Source: an uncultured Dialister sp.
Lineage (GTDB): Bacteria > Bacillota > Negativicutes > Veillonellales > Dialisteraceae
Assembly: GCA_900545365.1 (NCBI GenBank)
Contig: UQYL01000004.1
Span: 1-64,000 of the forward strand
DNA length: 64,000 nt
Direction: 5' to 3'
The position numbers and the translations under genes were made by a program. The first letter of the stretch is position 1; every line of letters begins with the position of its first letter. A model generated the notes under the pieces. The model had not been told where the DNA came from, searched no databases, and saw nothing but the letters and a program-made list of their open reading frames with translations. Positions 56,836 through 64,000 of the stretch are shown here, piece by piece.

Positions 56836-57185
56836 AACGCATCGCCATACTGACCTGCCTCCGCGCGTCGGAGGTGTGTACGGGCGCTTCGTGCTTTGCC
56901 GCGTTCAACGGGCGGGCGCACCGTTTTGCCGATTACGTCGGGGAGCCGTTGGAGCTGTGCGCTTTCATGCGGTGCAGCGGCTGCGGCCATTTCCCCGGAG
57001 AGGACCGCGGGCTGGATGAGAAGATCCGGCGCATCTGCGCCATGAAGCCCGATGCGGTGCACGCCGGGATCTGCTGTTGCGAAAACGGCAGGGGAAAGGA
57101 GCTCTGCCCGGAGATCGAGGCGATCCTGCGGCTCCTGGTGGAGGCCGGGATACGGACGGTGCGGGGGACGCATTCGAAATTTTGA
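56832..57185 (+). CDS. CGGC-domain cysteine-rich protein
   Basis: CGGC-domain proteins are small, cysteine- and histidine-rich and thought to bind metal; none has a firmly known function. The 117-residue product has eleven cysteines, including CTGASCFAAFN (16-26), CSGCGHFPGED (48-58, the name-giving motif) and the triple Cys81-82-83. It starts inside the stop of the ATPase gene (ATGA), so it belongs to the corrinoid operon. A role with cobalt, or in reduction or trafficking of the imported corrinoid, is an inference from position only. Confidence 0.82.
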   Translation: MKRIAILTCLRASEVCTGASCFAAFNGRAHRFADYVGEPLELCAFMRCSGCGHFPGEDRGLDEKIRRICAMKPDAVHAGICCCENGRGKELCPEIEAILRLLVEAGIRTVRGTHSKF

Positions 57186-57208
57186 CCCGGGGTTTTGGAG
57201 AAATTAAT

Positions 57209-57238
57209 TTGAATTTAATCGGCTTATCATATATGATA
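57209..57238 (+). promoter_or_regulatory. exbB-exbD-tonB promoter with overlapping palindrome
   Basis: TTGAAT (57209-57214) and TATGAT (57232-57237) are 17 bp apart. The -10 lies inside a perfect 14-bp palindrome TATCATATATGATA (57225-57238), a suitable operator for an iron- or metal-responsive repressor such as Fur. Confidence 0.6.
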
Positions 57239-57300
57239 GTGGCAAATGTCCGGAACGCGGGCATGGAGAAAAATTCGTTTTTTCAGGAAAGGATCGAAAA

Positions 57301-57909
57301 ATGGCAGACGCACTTCATTTGTTTCAGGCCGGCGGCTGGATGATGTATCCGCTGGTGCTTTGTTCGATCATCGTGGTGGCGATCGCCGTGGAGCGGTTCC
57401 GCTTCTACGGTGCGCACGCTTCGGATTATAAAAAGCTCGATGCGGAGATCCCTGCGTATCTTCAGCGGGGCGACATGGAGGGGCTGAAGGCGGCGCTCCG
57501 GCAGGATGGGGGCATTCCCGCCATGGTCATCCTTCACGCGGCGGAGCAGTACGGCACGCGGGCGAGCCAGACGGCGCTCATCGAGAGCGCGGCGGCGCAC
57601 GAGGCGGCGCGGCTCCGCGATTACATGAATTATCTGTCCGTCATCGTGACGCTGTCTCCGCTCATGGGGCTCCTGGGCACGGTCATCGGCATGATCGGCT
57701 CTTTCAATGTGCTTTCCGTGTCGAGCGGGCAGCCTTTCGCGGTGACCGGCGGCGTGGCGGAGGCTCTCGTGTGCACGGCGACGGGGCTTTTCGTGGCGAT
57801 CCTGGCGCTCATCATCCATACGTATTTTTCCCAGCGTCTCGATCATGTGGTCTCCCAGATGGAACAGCTCTCCGGGACGTACCTGGCTATCGTCGAAGGC
57901 GGGAAATGA
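57301..57909 (+). CDS. exbB: ExbB/TolQ-family proton channel
   Basis: ExbB forms the pentameric motor that, with ExbD, energises TonB by proton flow. The 202-residue protein has three membrane segments: WMMYPLVLCSIIVVAIAVE at the N-terminus, then LSVIVTLSPLMGLLGTVIGMIGSF (positions ~115-140) and VCTATGLFVAILALIIH. These carry the conserved GLLGTVxGM and TATGL blocks. The SD is AGGAAAGG. It is first of three co-directional genes. Confidence 0.93.
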   Translation: MADALHLFQAGGWMMYPLVLCSIIVVAIAVERFRFYGAHASDYKKLDAEIPAYLQRGDMEGLKAALRQDGGIPAMVILHAAEQYGTRASQTALIESAAAHEAARLRDYMNYLSVIVTLSPLMGLLGTVIGMIGSFNVLSVSSGQPFAVTGGVAEALVCTATGLFVAILALIIHTYFSQRLDHVVSQMEQLSGTYLAIVEGGK

Positions 57910-57924
57910 CAGGGGGCGGATGCT

Positions 57925-58344
57925 GTGAGACTGCGTTCTCTGAGAGAAGATAAGGAACCGCGGATCATGATCATCCCCATGATCGACATCATTTTTTTCC
58001 TGCTCGTCTTTTTCATGATGAGCATGCTCACCATGGTGGTGCAGCGGTCTATCGACCTGAATCTGCCCCAGACGGCGACGGCGAAGATCGTGGTGAAGGA
58101 AACGCTTCCCGTGAGCATCACCGCCGGCGGGGATATCTATGTGGAGCAGGAGAAGATCGCCCGGACGGATTTCCGGCGGCGCATGGAGATCGAGAAGGCG
58201 CGGAATCCGGAGGTCGCCGTGGTGCTCCGGGCCGACGCGAAGTCGGAGCATGAGGGATTCGTATTCGTGCTGGATCAGCTGAAATCCGCCGGCATCAACC
58301 GCGTGGGCATCGCTACGGAGTCGAAGCTCTCCGGCGCGGAATGA
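57925..58344 (+). CDS. exbD: ExbD-family proton channel subunit
   Basis: The 139-residue protein has one membrane helix, MIIPMIDIIFFLLVFFMMS, with the essential proton-carrying aspartate (Asp21) followed by a periplasmic domain with LPVSITAGGDIYVEQEKI and VVLRADAKSEHEGFVFVLD. The start is GTG, preceded by AGGGGGCGG. Confidence 0.9.
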   Translation: MRLRSLREDKEPRIMIIPMIDIIFFLLVFFMMSMLTMVVQRSIDLNLPQTATAKIVVKETLPVSITAGGDIYVEQEKIARTDFRRRMEIEKARNPEVAVVLRADAKSEHEGFVFVLDQLKSAGINRVGIATESKLSGAE

Positions 58345-58354
58345 GGGCAGCGCT

Positions 58355-59089
58355 ATGGATAAATTCAGACCCCGCTGGGGAATGTCTTTCGGGCTGTCCG
58401 CGGCGTTTCACTGCGCGGTGCTCCTGGGCATCGGCGCGGTCCTGCATTTCAGTCCGCTTTCGCCGCCGCAGGATATCGTAGAAGTGGATCTGGTGGATAT
58501 CGGCGGCGGAGGAGGCGGAGGAGCCGGGCCGGCGATCGAGACGCCGGAAGCGGAACACCCCACGGAGGAGCCGCGGGAAGCGCCGCAGGCCGCCATCCCG
58601 GAAGCGGAGCCGGTCCCCGACGCGGAAAACGGTATCCATGAGATCGAGCCGGAGAGGGCGTCCGGCAGCGCGGCGGCGTCTCGCAGCGGCGGTCATGGAA
58701 ATGGCGGAAGCGGCACGGGAACGGGCGGAGGCGACGGCTCCGGCTCCGGTACGGGACAGGGCAGCGGCACGGGACCCGGCTCGGGCAGCGGTTCCGGAGG
58801 AGGCGCCGGGGACGGCGAGACCATGGGCCCGCAGCTCCTTTCGGCGACGAAGCCCCGCTATCCCGAAAGCGCCCGGCGAAGCAACATCGAAGGCACTGCC
58901 GTGGTGGGCCTGACGATCGGGACGGACGGCCGGGTATCCAGCGCGTGGCTGGAGAGTTCTTCCGGCAACAGCGCCATGGACGAGGCCGCCGTAGCGGAGG
59001 TGTACAACTGGCGCTTCGTACCGGCGAAACGGAACGGCGCGGCCATCACCGTCAATTCGAGGGTGCCTGTGGTCTTCCGGCTCCATTAA
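58355..59089 (+). CDS. tonB: TonB energy transducer with Gly/Ser-rich linker
   Basis: TonB spans the periplasm and transfers energy to outer-membrane receptors. In 244 residues there are one N-terminal membrane helix (SFGLSAAFHCAVLLGIGAVL), a Glu/Pro region (60-100), a linker made almost only of Gly, Ser and Thr (about 110-155), and the C-terminal domain with KPRYPESARRSNIEGTAVV, DEAAVAEVYNWRFVPA and a final VVFRL. TonB proteins usually have a Pro-Lys/Pro-Glu rod, so the long Gly/Ser linker is atypical. Key SxxxH-type residues of the helix are present (SAAFH). Confidence 0.92.
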   Translation: MDKFRPRWGMSFGLSAAFHCAVLLGIGAVLHFSPLSPPQDIVEVDLVDIGGGGGGGAGPAIETPEAEHPTEEPREAPQAAIPEAEPVPDAENGIHEIEPERASGSAAASRSGGHGNGGSGTGTGGGDGSGSGTGQGSGTGPGSGSGSGGGAGDGETMGPQLLSATKPRYPESARRSNIEGTAVVGLTIGTDGRVSSAWLESSSGNSAMDEAAVAEVYNWRFVPAKRNGAAITVNSRVPVVFRLH

Positions 59090-59094
59090 ATTTC

Positions 59095-59128
59095 AAACTC
59101 CTGACGGATCATCCGCCGGGAGTTTTTT
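59095..59128 (+). terminator. Terminator after tonB
   Basis: AAACTCC (59095-59101) pairs with GGAGTTT (59119-59125), with further inner pairing, and is followed by a T run. Confidence 0.8.
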
Positions 59129-59167
59129 CGCGTCCCGGGGAAGCGGCGCGGGGTGCTTTCCTTGGGG

Positions 59168-59173
59168 TATAAT
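59168..59173 (+). promoter_or_regulatory. sbcDC promoter, -10 only
   Basis: A perfect TATAAT stands 41 bp before the sbcD start. No clear -35 or TG extension is seen. Confidence 0.45.
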
Positions 59174-59214
59174 AAATGAAAAGCGCCGGAGAACGGAGCG
59201 GAACGGAGAAGAGC

Positions 59215-60348
59215 ATGCGATTCATACATACAGCGGACTGGCATTTGGGCAAATTGTTTTACGGGCAGTATCTCACGGAGGAGCAGGAATGGCTGCTGAA
59301 GCGGGAATTTCTGCCGCTCGTGGATGAGGTGAAGCCCGATGTGATCCTCCTCGCGGGGGACGTGTACGACCGGTCGGTGCCGCCGGCGGAGGCGGTGGAC
59401 CTTTTCGATGAGATGATCTCGGAGATCGTCGGCGCGCGGCGCATTCCCTTTATCGTCATCAGCGGCAATCACGACAGCGGTGAACGTCTGTCCTTCGGGA
59501 GCCGGCTCTTCGCCGCGGAGGGCCTCTACATGTGCGGCGACCTTCTCCGCACGGCGGGGCCCGTCGTGCTGGAAGATGACGCGGGGCCGGTGGCCTTCGT
59601 GCCTCTGCCCTACGCGGAGGCTGCGGAGGTGCGCCGGGCGCTCGGCCGCGAGGACATCCGCACCCACGAGGAAGGCCTGCGGGCGCTCTCAGAGCATCTT
59701 CTCGGTCAGGTGCCTGAAGGGGCGCGGCGCATCGCCGTGGCGCACGATTTCATCGCCGGGGGCCGGGCGAGCGAGTCTGAGCGGCCTCTTTCCATCGGCG
59801 GCACGGAGGTGGTGGGGGCGGACATCTTCGAGCCGTACCATTACGCGGCGCTGGGGCATCTCCACGGGCCGCAGAAGGCGGGCGGACGGGAGACCATCCG
59901 CTACAGCGGTAGCCTCATGAAATATTCCTTCGGCGAGGCGGAGCAGAAGAAGGGCGTCATCGCCGGAGAGATCGACGGGCTGGGGCTGGTGACGGCGGAA
60001 TTCCATCCGCTCGCGCCCCGGCATGACGTGCGGGTCATCCGCGGCACTTTCGAGGAGCTCATGCGGCGGGAAGACGAGGCGCCGGAGGATTTCCTCCTGG
60101 CGGACCTCATGGACGAAGGGCCCGTCATTGACGCGATGGCCCGGCTCCGGCAGCGCTATCCCCGTCTCGCGGCGCTCCGCACACATTTGGCCATTCAGGA
60201 GGACAGCGGCGCGCGGGCCGGAGCGCGGCAGCGGGTGGACATGATGACGCTGGTAGAGATATTTTCCGAAGAATTTCAGGGGCGGGCGCTCACCGAGGAG
60301 GAGCGGGCCTTTCTGGAGACCGTGCGAAAGGAGGCGGAGAGCGAATGA
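59215..60348 (+). CDS. sbcD: Exonuclease subunit SbcD
   Basis: SbcD is the Mre11-type nuclease of the SbcCD complex, which opens hairpins and trims protein-blocked DNA ends. The 377-residue protein has the phosphoesterase motifs HTADWHLGK, LLAGDVYDR, VISGNHDSGER, VAHDFIAGG and ALGHLHGPQ. The ATG at 59215 is chosen because it gives MRFIHTADWHLG, the family start, after a GGAG. It overlaps sbcC by 4 bp (ATGA). Confidence 0.95.
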   Translation: MRFIHTADWHLGKLFYGQYLTEEQEWLLKREFLPLVDEVKPDVILLAGDVYDRSVPPAEAVDLFDEMISEIVGARRIPFIVISGNHDSGERLSFGSRLFAAEGLYMCGDLLRTAGPVVLEDDAGPVAFVPLPYAEAAEVRRALGREDIRTHEEGLRALSEHLLGQVPEGARRIAVAHDFIAGGRASESERPLSIGGTEVVGADIFEPYHYAALGHLHGPQKAGGRETIRYSGSLMKYSFGEAEQKKGVIAGEIDGLGLVTAEFHPLAPRHDVRVIRGTFEELMRREDEAPEDFLLADLMDEGPVIDAMARLRQRYPRLAALRTHLAIQEDSGARAGARQRVDMMTLVEIFSEEFQGRALTEEERAFLETVRKEAESE

Positions 60349-62987
60349 GACCGCTGAAACTGATCATGACGGCATTCGGCCCCTACGCGGGGCGGCAGGT
60401 CATTGATTTTGAGAAGCTCGGAGGGCAGCAGCTCTTTCTCATCTGCGGGCCCACGGGGGCGGGGAAATCCACCATTCTCGATGCGATGTGCTACGCTCTC
60501 TACGGACAGACCAGCGGCGGCGACCGGAGCGGCAAGGGCCTTCGGAGCGACTACGCCGGGCCGGACGTGCGGACGGAAGTTACCTTTGACTTTGCTATTG
60601 GGGAGAAACGGTACCGCATCACCCGCGTGCCCGAGCAGATGCGGGCGGGGAAACGCGGCGCGGGGCGCCTCGTGCTCCAGAAGCCGGAGTCGGCGCTCTA
60701 CGACATCACCGACGGCGAGCGGCTCCTCGCGGCGAAGGAGACGGAGAAGCGCGCCGCCGGGCTCCTCGGCGTGGGAGTGGAGCAGTTTCGGCAGATCATC
60801 CTCCTCCCGCAGGGGGAATTTCGGCGTCTCCTGCTGGCGGATTCGAAGGAGCGCCAGGGCATCATGCAGCAGCTCTTTCATACGGAGATGTACGCCCGGC
60901 TGGAGGATGCGGTGGTGAAGAAGGCCCGCGACCTGGAAAAGGAACGGGCGGACCATGAGGCGCGGCTGGAGACGATCTTCGCTTCCGCGGGCATCGAAGG
61001 AAAAGACGGGGAGGCGGAGACGGCTCTCGCGGCGAAGGCGGAAACGGCGAAGCATGACGCCGCCGCGGCGGCCGCCGCCTATGAAGCGGCCGAGCGGGAG
61101 GAAGCGGCTTTCCGGGAGACCTACGAAGCGGCGCAGCGTCTTGCCGGGGCGTGGCAGCGTCTCGAGGCGGCGGAAGCGGAATCGGCGCGCCTCGCGGGGC
61201 GGAAGGCGGACATGGAAGCGCTGGCCCGGGAGGCGGACCGCATCGCCGCGGCGGCCCGTCTGCGTGACGCGAAGGAGCATCTGGATCAGACTCTTTTCGA
61301 CGGGAAGCGGAAAGCCGCGGCGCTTGGGAAAATACGGGAAACGCTGACACGCTTGTCCGCGGTAAAGGAAGCGGCGGAGAAGGAACAGGCGGCCTGCTCG
61401 GCGGAGGAAACGGCGCAGAAAGCCCGGCAGGATGAAGCGGCGCGGCTCGCCCGTCTGGCGGAAGTGGCCGGAAAGTACAGCAAGGCGGAGCGGAAGGCCG
61501 GCGCCGCGGAAAGAGCCTGGAAAGAAGCGGCTGCGGCGGCGGAAGCGGCGGGAAAAAACGCGGCGGAAGCGGCGGAGAAGAAAGACCGCGCCCGGAAGAC
61601 CGCCTATGCTCTCGGAGAAGTCTTCATGCGGGGACAGGCGGCTTACCTCGCGGCGGGACTGGAGGAAGGCAGGCCCTGCCCCGTGTGCGGCGCGCTCCAT
61701 CACCCCGCGGCGGCCCGTTCGGAAGAAGCCGTGCCCGATAAAAAAGATGTGGATTTTGCCCGGAAAGCGGCAGAACAGGCGGAGAAAGACGCTGAGACGG
61801 AGCGCCTCCGGGCAGAAGCCCTGAGAAAAGAGGAGAGCCGCCTCCTCGCGGTGAAGAAGGCCGAGGATGCCTCTCTCGCGCTTCTGGCGGGAGAGCTCCC
61901 GGAAGCGTTCCGTGACGGGGCGGCCCTTGCGAAGCGGCAGGCGGCGCTGGCCGGGCAGATCGCCGATCATGAGAAGCGCCGGCAAAAGGCGGCGGCGGAC
62001 GCGGCGAAAGCCGCCGGCGACGAACAGGCGGCGAAGAAGGAAGAAGAGCTCACCGCGAAGGAAGTAGACGCGCTCCGCGTCCAGTACCGGGAAGACCATG
62101 CGGCGCTCCTCGCGCGGGCCCGGGCGGAAGGTTTCCCGGACATCGCCGCGGTCGAGCCTTATTTCAGGCAGATCACAAAAGAAAAAGAGCTCCGGGAGGC
62201 GCTCGCGGGGTATCAGGCGTCCGTGAAGGCCGAGGCAGACAAAGCCGCGGCGGAGCGCGCCGTCATCGCCGGGGCGGAGAAGCCCGACATGGCCGCGTGG
62301 AACCGGGCGCGGGACGAGAAGACGTCCCTTATGAAGGAGACTCTCACCGCGAAGACCCGTGCGGAAGAAGAGTTCTCCCGCCTGCGGGAGGCAAAACGGC
62401 GGGCGGCAGAGCTTTTGGCCGCGGAGAAGGAGGTCGATCGGCAGCACCAGCTCGCGGGGCGGCTCGCCATCCTCTTCCGGGGCGACGCGAACGGCGTGAA
62501 CCTCGAGCGCTTCGTCCTTGGGGCGCTCCTGGACGACGTGCTTCTCAAGGCAAATCTCCGGCTGAAGGCCATGAGCGGCGGCCGCTACCAGCTCACGCGT
62601 CGGCAGGAGCGGGACGACCGGCGGAAGAAGAGCGGCCTCGATATGGACGTCTTTGACAGCTATACCGGGCAGGCCCGTCCGGCGAATACCCTGTCCGGCG
62701 GGGAGACTTTCCTCGCCTCCCTTTCGCTGGCCCTCGGCCTGGCTGATGTGGTGCAGGAATACGCCGGCGGCATCCGGCTCGACGCCATGTTCATCGACGA
62801 AGGCTTCGGCACCCTCGATTCGGAGAGCCTCGACCTCGCCCTGCGGACGCTCACCGCCCTTCACGGGCAGAGCCGTCTCGTGGGCATCATCTCCCACGTG
62901 GCGGAGCTCGACGAGCGCATCCCCGCGAAGCTCCGCATCCGCAAGACCGACTGCGGCTCGACCGCGGCCTTTGAGATCAGCGAATGA
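60345..62987 (+). CDS. sbcC: Exonuclease subunit SbcC
   Basis: SbcC is the Rad50/SMC-type ATPase partner of SbcD. The 880-residue protein has Walker A GPTGAGKST (35-43), a long Ala/Glu/Lys coiled coil, the zinc hook CPVC (445-448) that joins two complexes, and at the C-terminus the signature LSGGE (from 783) and Walker B MFIDEGFG (Asp818, Glu819). It is somewhat shorter than the ~1,050 residues of E. coli SbcC, mainly through shorter coiled coils. Confidence 0.95.
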   Translation: MRPLKLIMTAFGPYAGRQVIDFEKLGGQQLFLICGPTGAGKSTILDAMCYALYGQTSGGDRSGKGLRSDYAGPDVRTEVTFDFAIGEKRYRITRVPEQMRAGKRGAGRLVLQKPESALYDITDGERLLAAKETEKRAAGLLGVGVEQFRQIILLPQGEFRRLLLADSKERQGIMQQLFHTEMYARLEDAVVKKARDLEKERADHEARLETIFASAGIEGKDGEAETALAAKAETAKHDAAAAAAAYEAAEREEAAFRETYEAAQRLAGAWQRLEAAEAESARLAGRKADMEALAREADRIAAAARLRDAKEHLDQTLFDGKRKAAALGKIRETLTRLSAVKEAAEKEQAACSAEETAQKARQDEAARLARLAEVAGKYSKAERKAGAAERAWKEAAAAAEAAGKNAAEAAEKKDRARKTAYALGEVFMRGQAAYLAAGLEEGRPCPVCGALHHPAAARSEEAVPDKKDVDFARKAAEQAEKDAETERLRAEALRKEESRLLAVKKAEDASLALLAGELPEAFRDGAALAKRQAALAGQIADHEKRRQKAAADAAKAAGDEQAAKKEEELTAKEVDALRVQYREDHAALLARARAEGFPDIAAVEPYFRQITKEKELREALAGYQASVKAEADKAAAERAVIAGAEKPDMAAWNRARDEKTSLMKETLTAKTRAEEEFSRLREAKRRAAELLAAEKEVDRQHQLAGRLAILFRGDANGVNLERFVLGALLDDVLLKANLRLKAMSGGRYQLTRRQERDDRRKKSGLDMDVFDSYTGQARPANTLSGGETFLASLSLALGLADVVQEYAGGIRLDAMFIDEGFGTLDSESLDLALRTLTALHGQSRLVGIISHVAELDERIPAKLRIRKTDCGSTAAFEISE

Positions 62988-63001
62988 AAAGAACGGGAGA
63001 C

Positions 63002-63490
63002 ATGAATAAGGAAGAAATTTACCGGTGGCTGAAAACGTCCGGCATTTCTTATGAGATCACGGAGCATAAAGCCGTGTACAATATGGCGGAGCTTTCCGAA
63101 GCGAAACTGCCCTGGCCGGAAGCGATCGGGAAAAATCTTTTCATTCGGGATGACAAGAAACGGGGGTATTACCTCATCACGATGCGCGGCGATAAGACCT
63201 GTGATCTGAAAGCGTTTCGGAAGGAACACGGGCTGCGGGCGCTTTCCCTCGCCTCGGCAGGCGATCTGGAGGCCATTCTGGGGCTCCTTCCCGGCTCGGT
63301 GACGCCGCTGGGGCTCCTCAATGACGAAGCGCGGCAGGTGAAACTTTTTCTGGACAGGGATTTTCTGAAACCGCCGGGGCTCGCCGGCGTGCATCCCAAT
63401 GAGAATACGGCCACCGTTTGGCTCCGCCCGGAAGACCTCATGGCGGTCATTCAGGCGCACGGGAATGAAGCGGAGTGGGTCGATATCTGA
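63002..63490 (+). CDS. Aminoacyl-tRNA deacylase, YbaK/ProX family
   Basis: ProX/YbaK proteins hydrolyse mischarged tRNAs in trans, for example Ala-tRNA-Pro. The 162-residue single domain has the conserved lysine in IGKNLFIRDDKKRGYYLITM, and TPLGLLND and GVHPNENTATVWL further on, which favour the ProX/PrdX (prolyl-editing) group. Two starts are possible: 62984, overlapping sbcC as ATGA, or 63002 after GGGAG; the second gives the usual N-terminus MNKEEIYRWLK and is chosen. Confidence 0.85.
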   Translation: MNKEEIYRWLKTSGISYEITEHKAVYNMAELSEAKLPWPEAIGKNLFIRDDKKRGYYLITMRGDKTCDLKAFRKEHGLRALSLASAGDLEAILGLLPGSVTPLGLLNDEARQVKLFLDRDFLKPPGLAGVHPNENTATVWLRPEDLMAVIQAHGNEAEWVDI

Positions 63491-63530
63491 CGGGGGAAAG
63501 GGAAATAAAAAGACAAAAGGAAAGCAATAA

Positions 63531-63568
63531 AAAAGAGCTTCTTTTCAAAGGGAAGCTCTTTTCTTTTG
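63531..63568. terminator. Bidirectional terminator between the deacylase and the aldo/keto reductase
   Basis: AAAAGAGCTTC (63531-63541) pairs with GAAGCTCTTTT (63552-63562), flanked by A and T runs, between converging genes. Confidence 0.85.
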
Positions 63569-63576
63569 CGCGCTTT

Positions 63577-64000
63577 TCAGGAAAGGCTGGTGAGGACGGG
63601 ATTTTCCAGGTAGCCGTAGCACCGGCGGATCTCGTTGATGTCCCGCGTATCCAGCATGGAGGGGACGCCCTTGTCGAGCGCGGCGATCCGCGCCATATCT
63701 TCTTCGTCGAGCGCGAAGTTCCAGATGTCCAGATTCTCTTCCATCCGTTCGCGGTGCGCCGATTTGGGGATGACGATGACGCCGTGCTGCACGTTCCACC
63801 GGAGGATGACCTGAGCGGGGGTCTTTCCGTGCTTTTCCGCGATCTCCCGGAGGGCAGGCTCCGTGAACATGCCTTTCAGTCCTTCCGCGAAGGGAGCCCA
63901 CGCTTCGGGCGTGATGCCGAGCTCACCCATGAAGGCCAGCTCCTCCGCCCGCTGGTAATGGGGATGCCGCTCGATCTGGTCGATCATGGGGCGGATCTCC
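63577..64000 (-). CDS. Aldo/keto reductase, C-terminal part
   Basis: Aldo/keto reductases use NADPH to reduce aldehydes and ketones. The window ends inside the gene; about 140 C-terminal codons are visible, with IDQIERHPHYQ, ITPEAWAPFAEG, KTPAQVILRWNVQHGVIVIPKSAHRERMEEN (the cofactor-binding core is VIPKS..R..EN) and LDTRDINEIRR. The catalytic tyrosine and lysine lie beyond the window. It resembles the YtbE/2,5-diketogluconate reductase group; the substrate is unknown. Confidence 0.88.
   Translation of the reverse strand, partial: EIRPMIDQIERHPHYQRAEELAFMGELGITPEAWAPFAEGLKGMFTEPALREIAEKHGKTPAQVILRWNVQHGVIVIPKSAHRERMEENLDIWNFALDEEDMARIAALDKGVPSMLDTRDINEIRRCYGYLENPVLTSLS

Overview
The window has two unrelated parts. 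Bases 1 to about 3,500 carry a lysine-pathway cluster (3' part of asd, dapA, dapB) followed by a CapA-type gene that loses its family sequence near base 3,490. These genes look like those of a Gram-positive gut Ruminococcaceae (Faecalibacterium-like); that assignment is inferred from protein style. From about 3,500 to 64,000 the DNA is rich in GCG/GCC and CGG codons and encodes an outer-membrane transport apparatus (two TonB-dependent receptors, ExbB-ExbD-TonB) together with Firmicutes-type housekeeping genes. That combination points to a diderm Firmicute of the Negativicutes, probably Dialister-like. The change of style, the broken CapA gene and an orphan gene end plus terminator just after the join suggest a chimeric contig rather than real synteny.

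Layout of the main part: pncB (nicotinate phosphoribosyltransferase); a membrane-anchored polysaccharide deacetylase; six tandem genes for related secreted proteins in two three-gene units, with the tail of a lost seventh copy in front; a TauE/SafE transporter; an AT-rich leader with inverted repeats; rpoB-rpoC; a convergent yigZ-ATPase pair; wecA/tagO-wecB for cell-envelope glycans; and the complete F-type ATP synthase operon atpZ-I-B-E-F-H-A-G-D-C. Then come a nitrilase, an orphan ECF S-component, a low-GC lipoprotein gene between two copies of a 38-bp terminator repeat, a CLC transporter, a formiminotetrahydrofolate cyclodeaminase-like gene, an MFS exporter, tRNA-His and tRNA-Gln, and an ArsB/NhaD-type transporter. 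A gluconeogenesis block follows: ppsA, a CcpN-like repressor and the PEP synthase regulatory kinase/phosphorylase.

The last third holds a dGTPase, a small charged secreted protein, an orphan ArsR regulator, endonuclease IV and a TonB-dependent receptor on the minus strand. Divergent from that receptor is a cobalamin-riboswitch operon: small exported protein, TonB receptor, exported repeat protein, BtuF-, BtuC- and BtuD-like transporter, and a cysteine-rich CGGC protein. exbB-exbD-tonB, sbcD-sbcC, a YbaK/ProX deacylase and a partial aldo/keto reductase close the window. The receptors, the ExbBD-TonB motor and the ABC importer form a full corrinoid route from the cell surface to the cytoplasm.

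Most promising for novelty are the duplicated trio of secreted paralogues, the uncharacterised members of the B12-riboswitch operon, the two-carboxylate c-subunit of the ATP synthase and the lipoprotein cassette bounded by duplicated terminators. Most promoters in the main part carry an extended -10 (TG-n-TATAAT-like).
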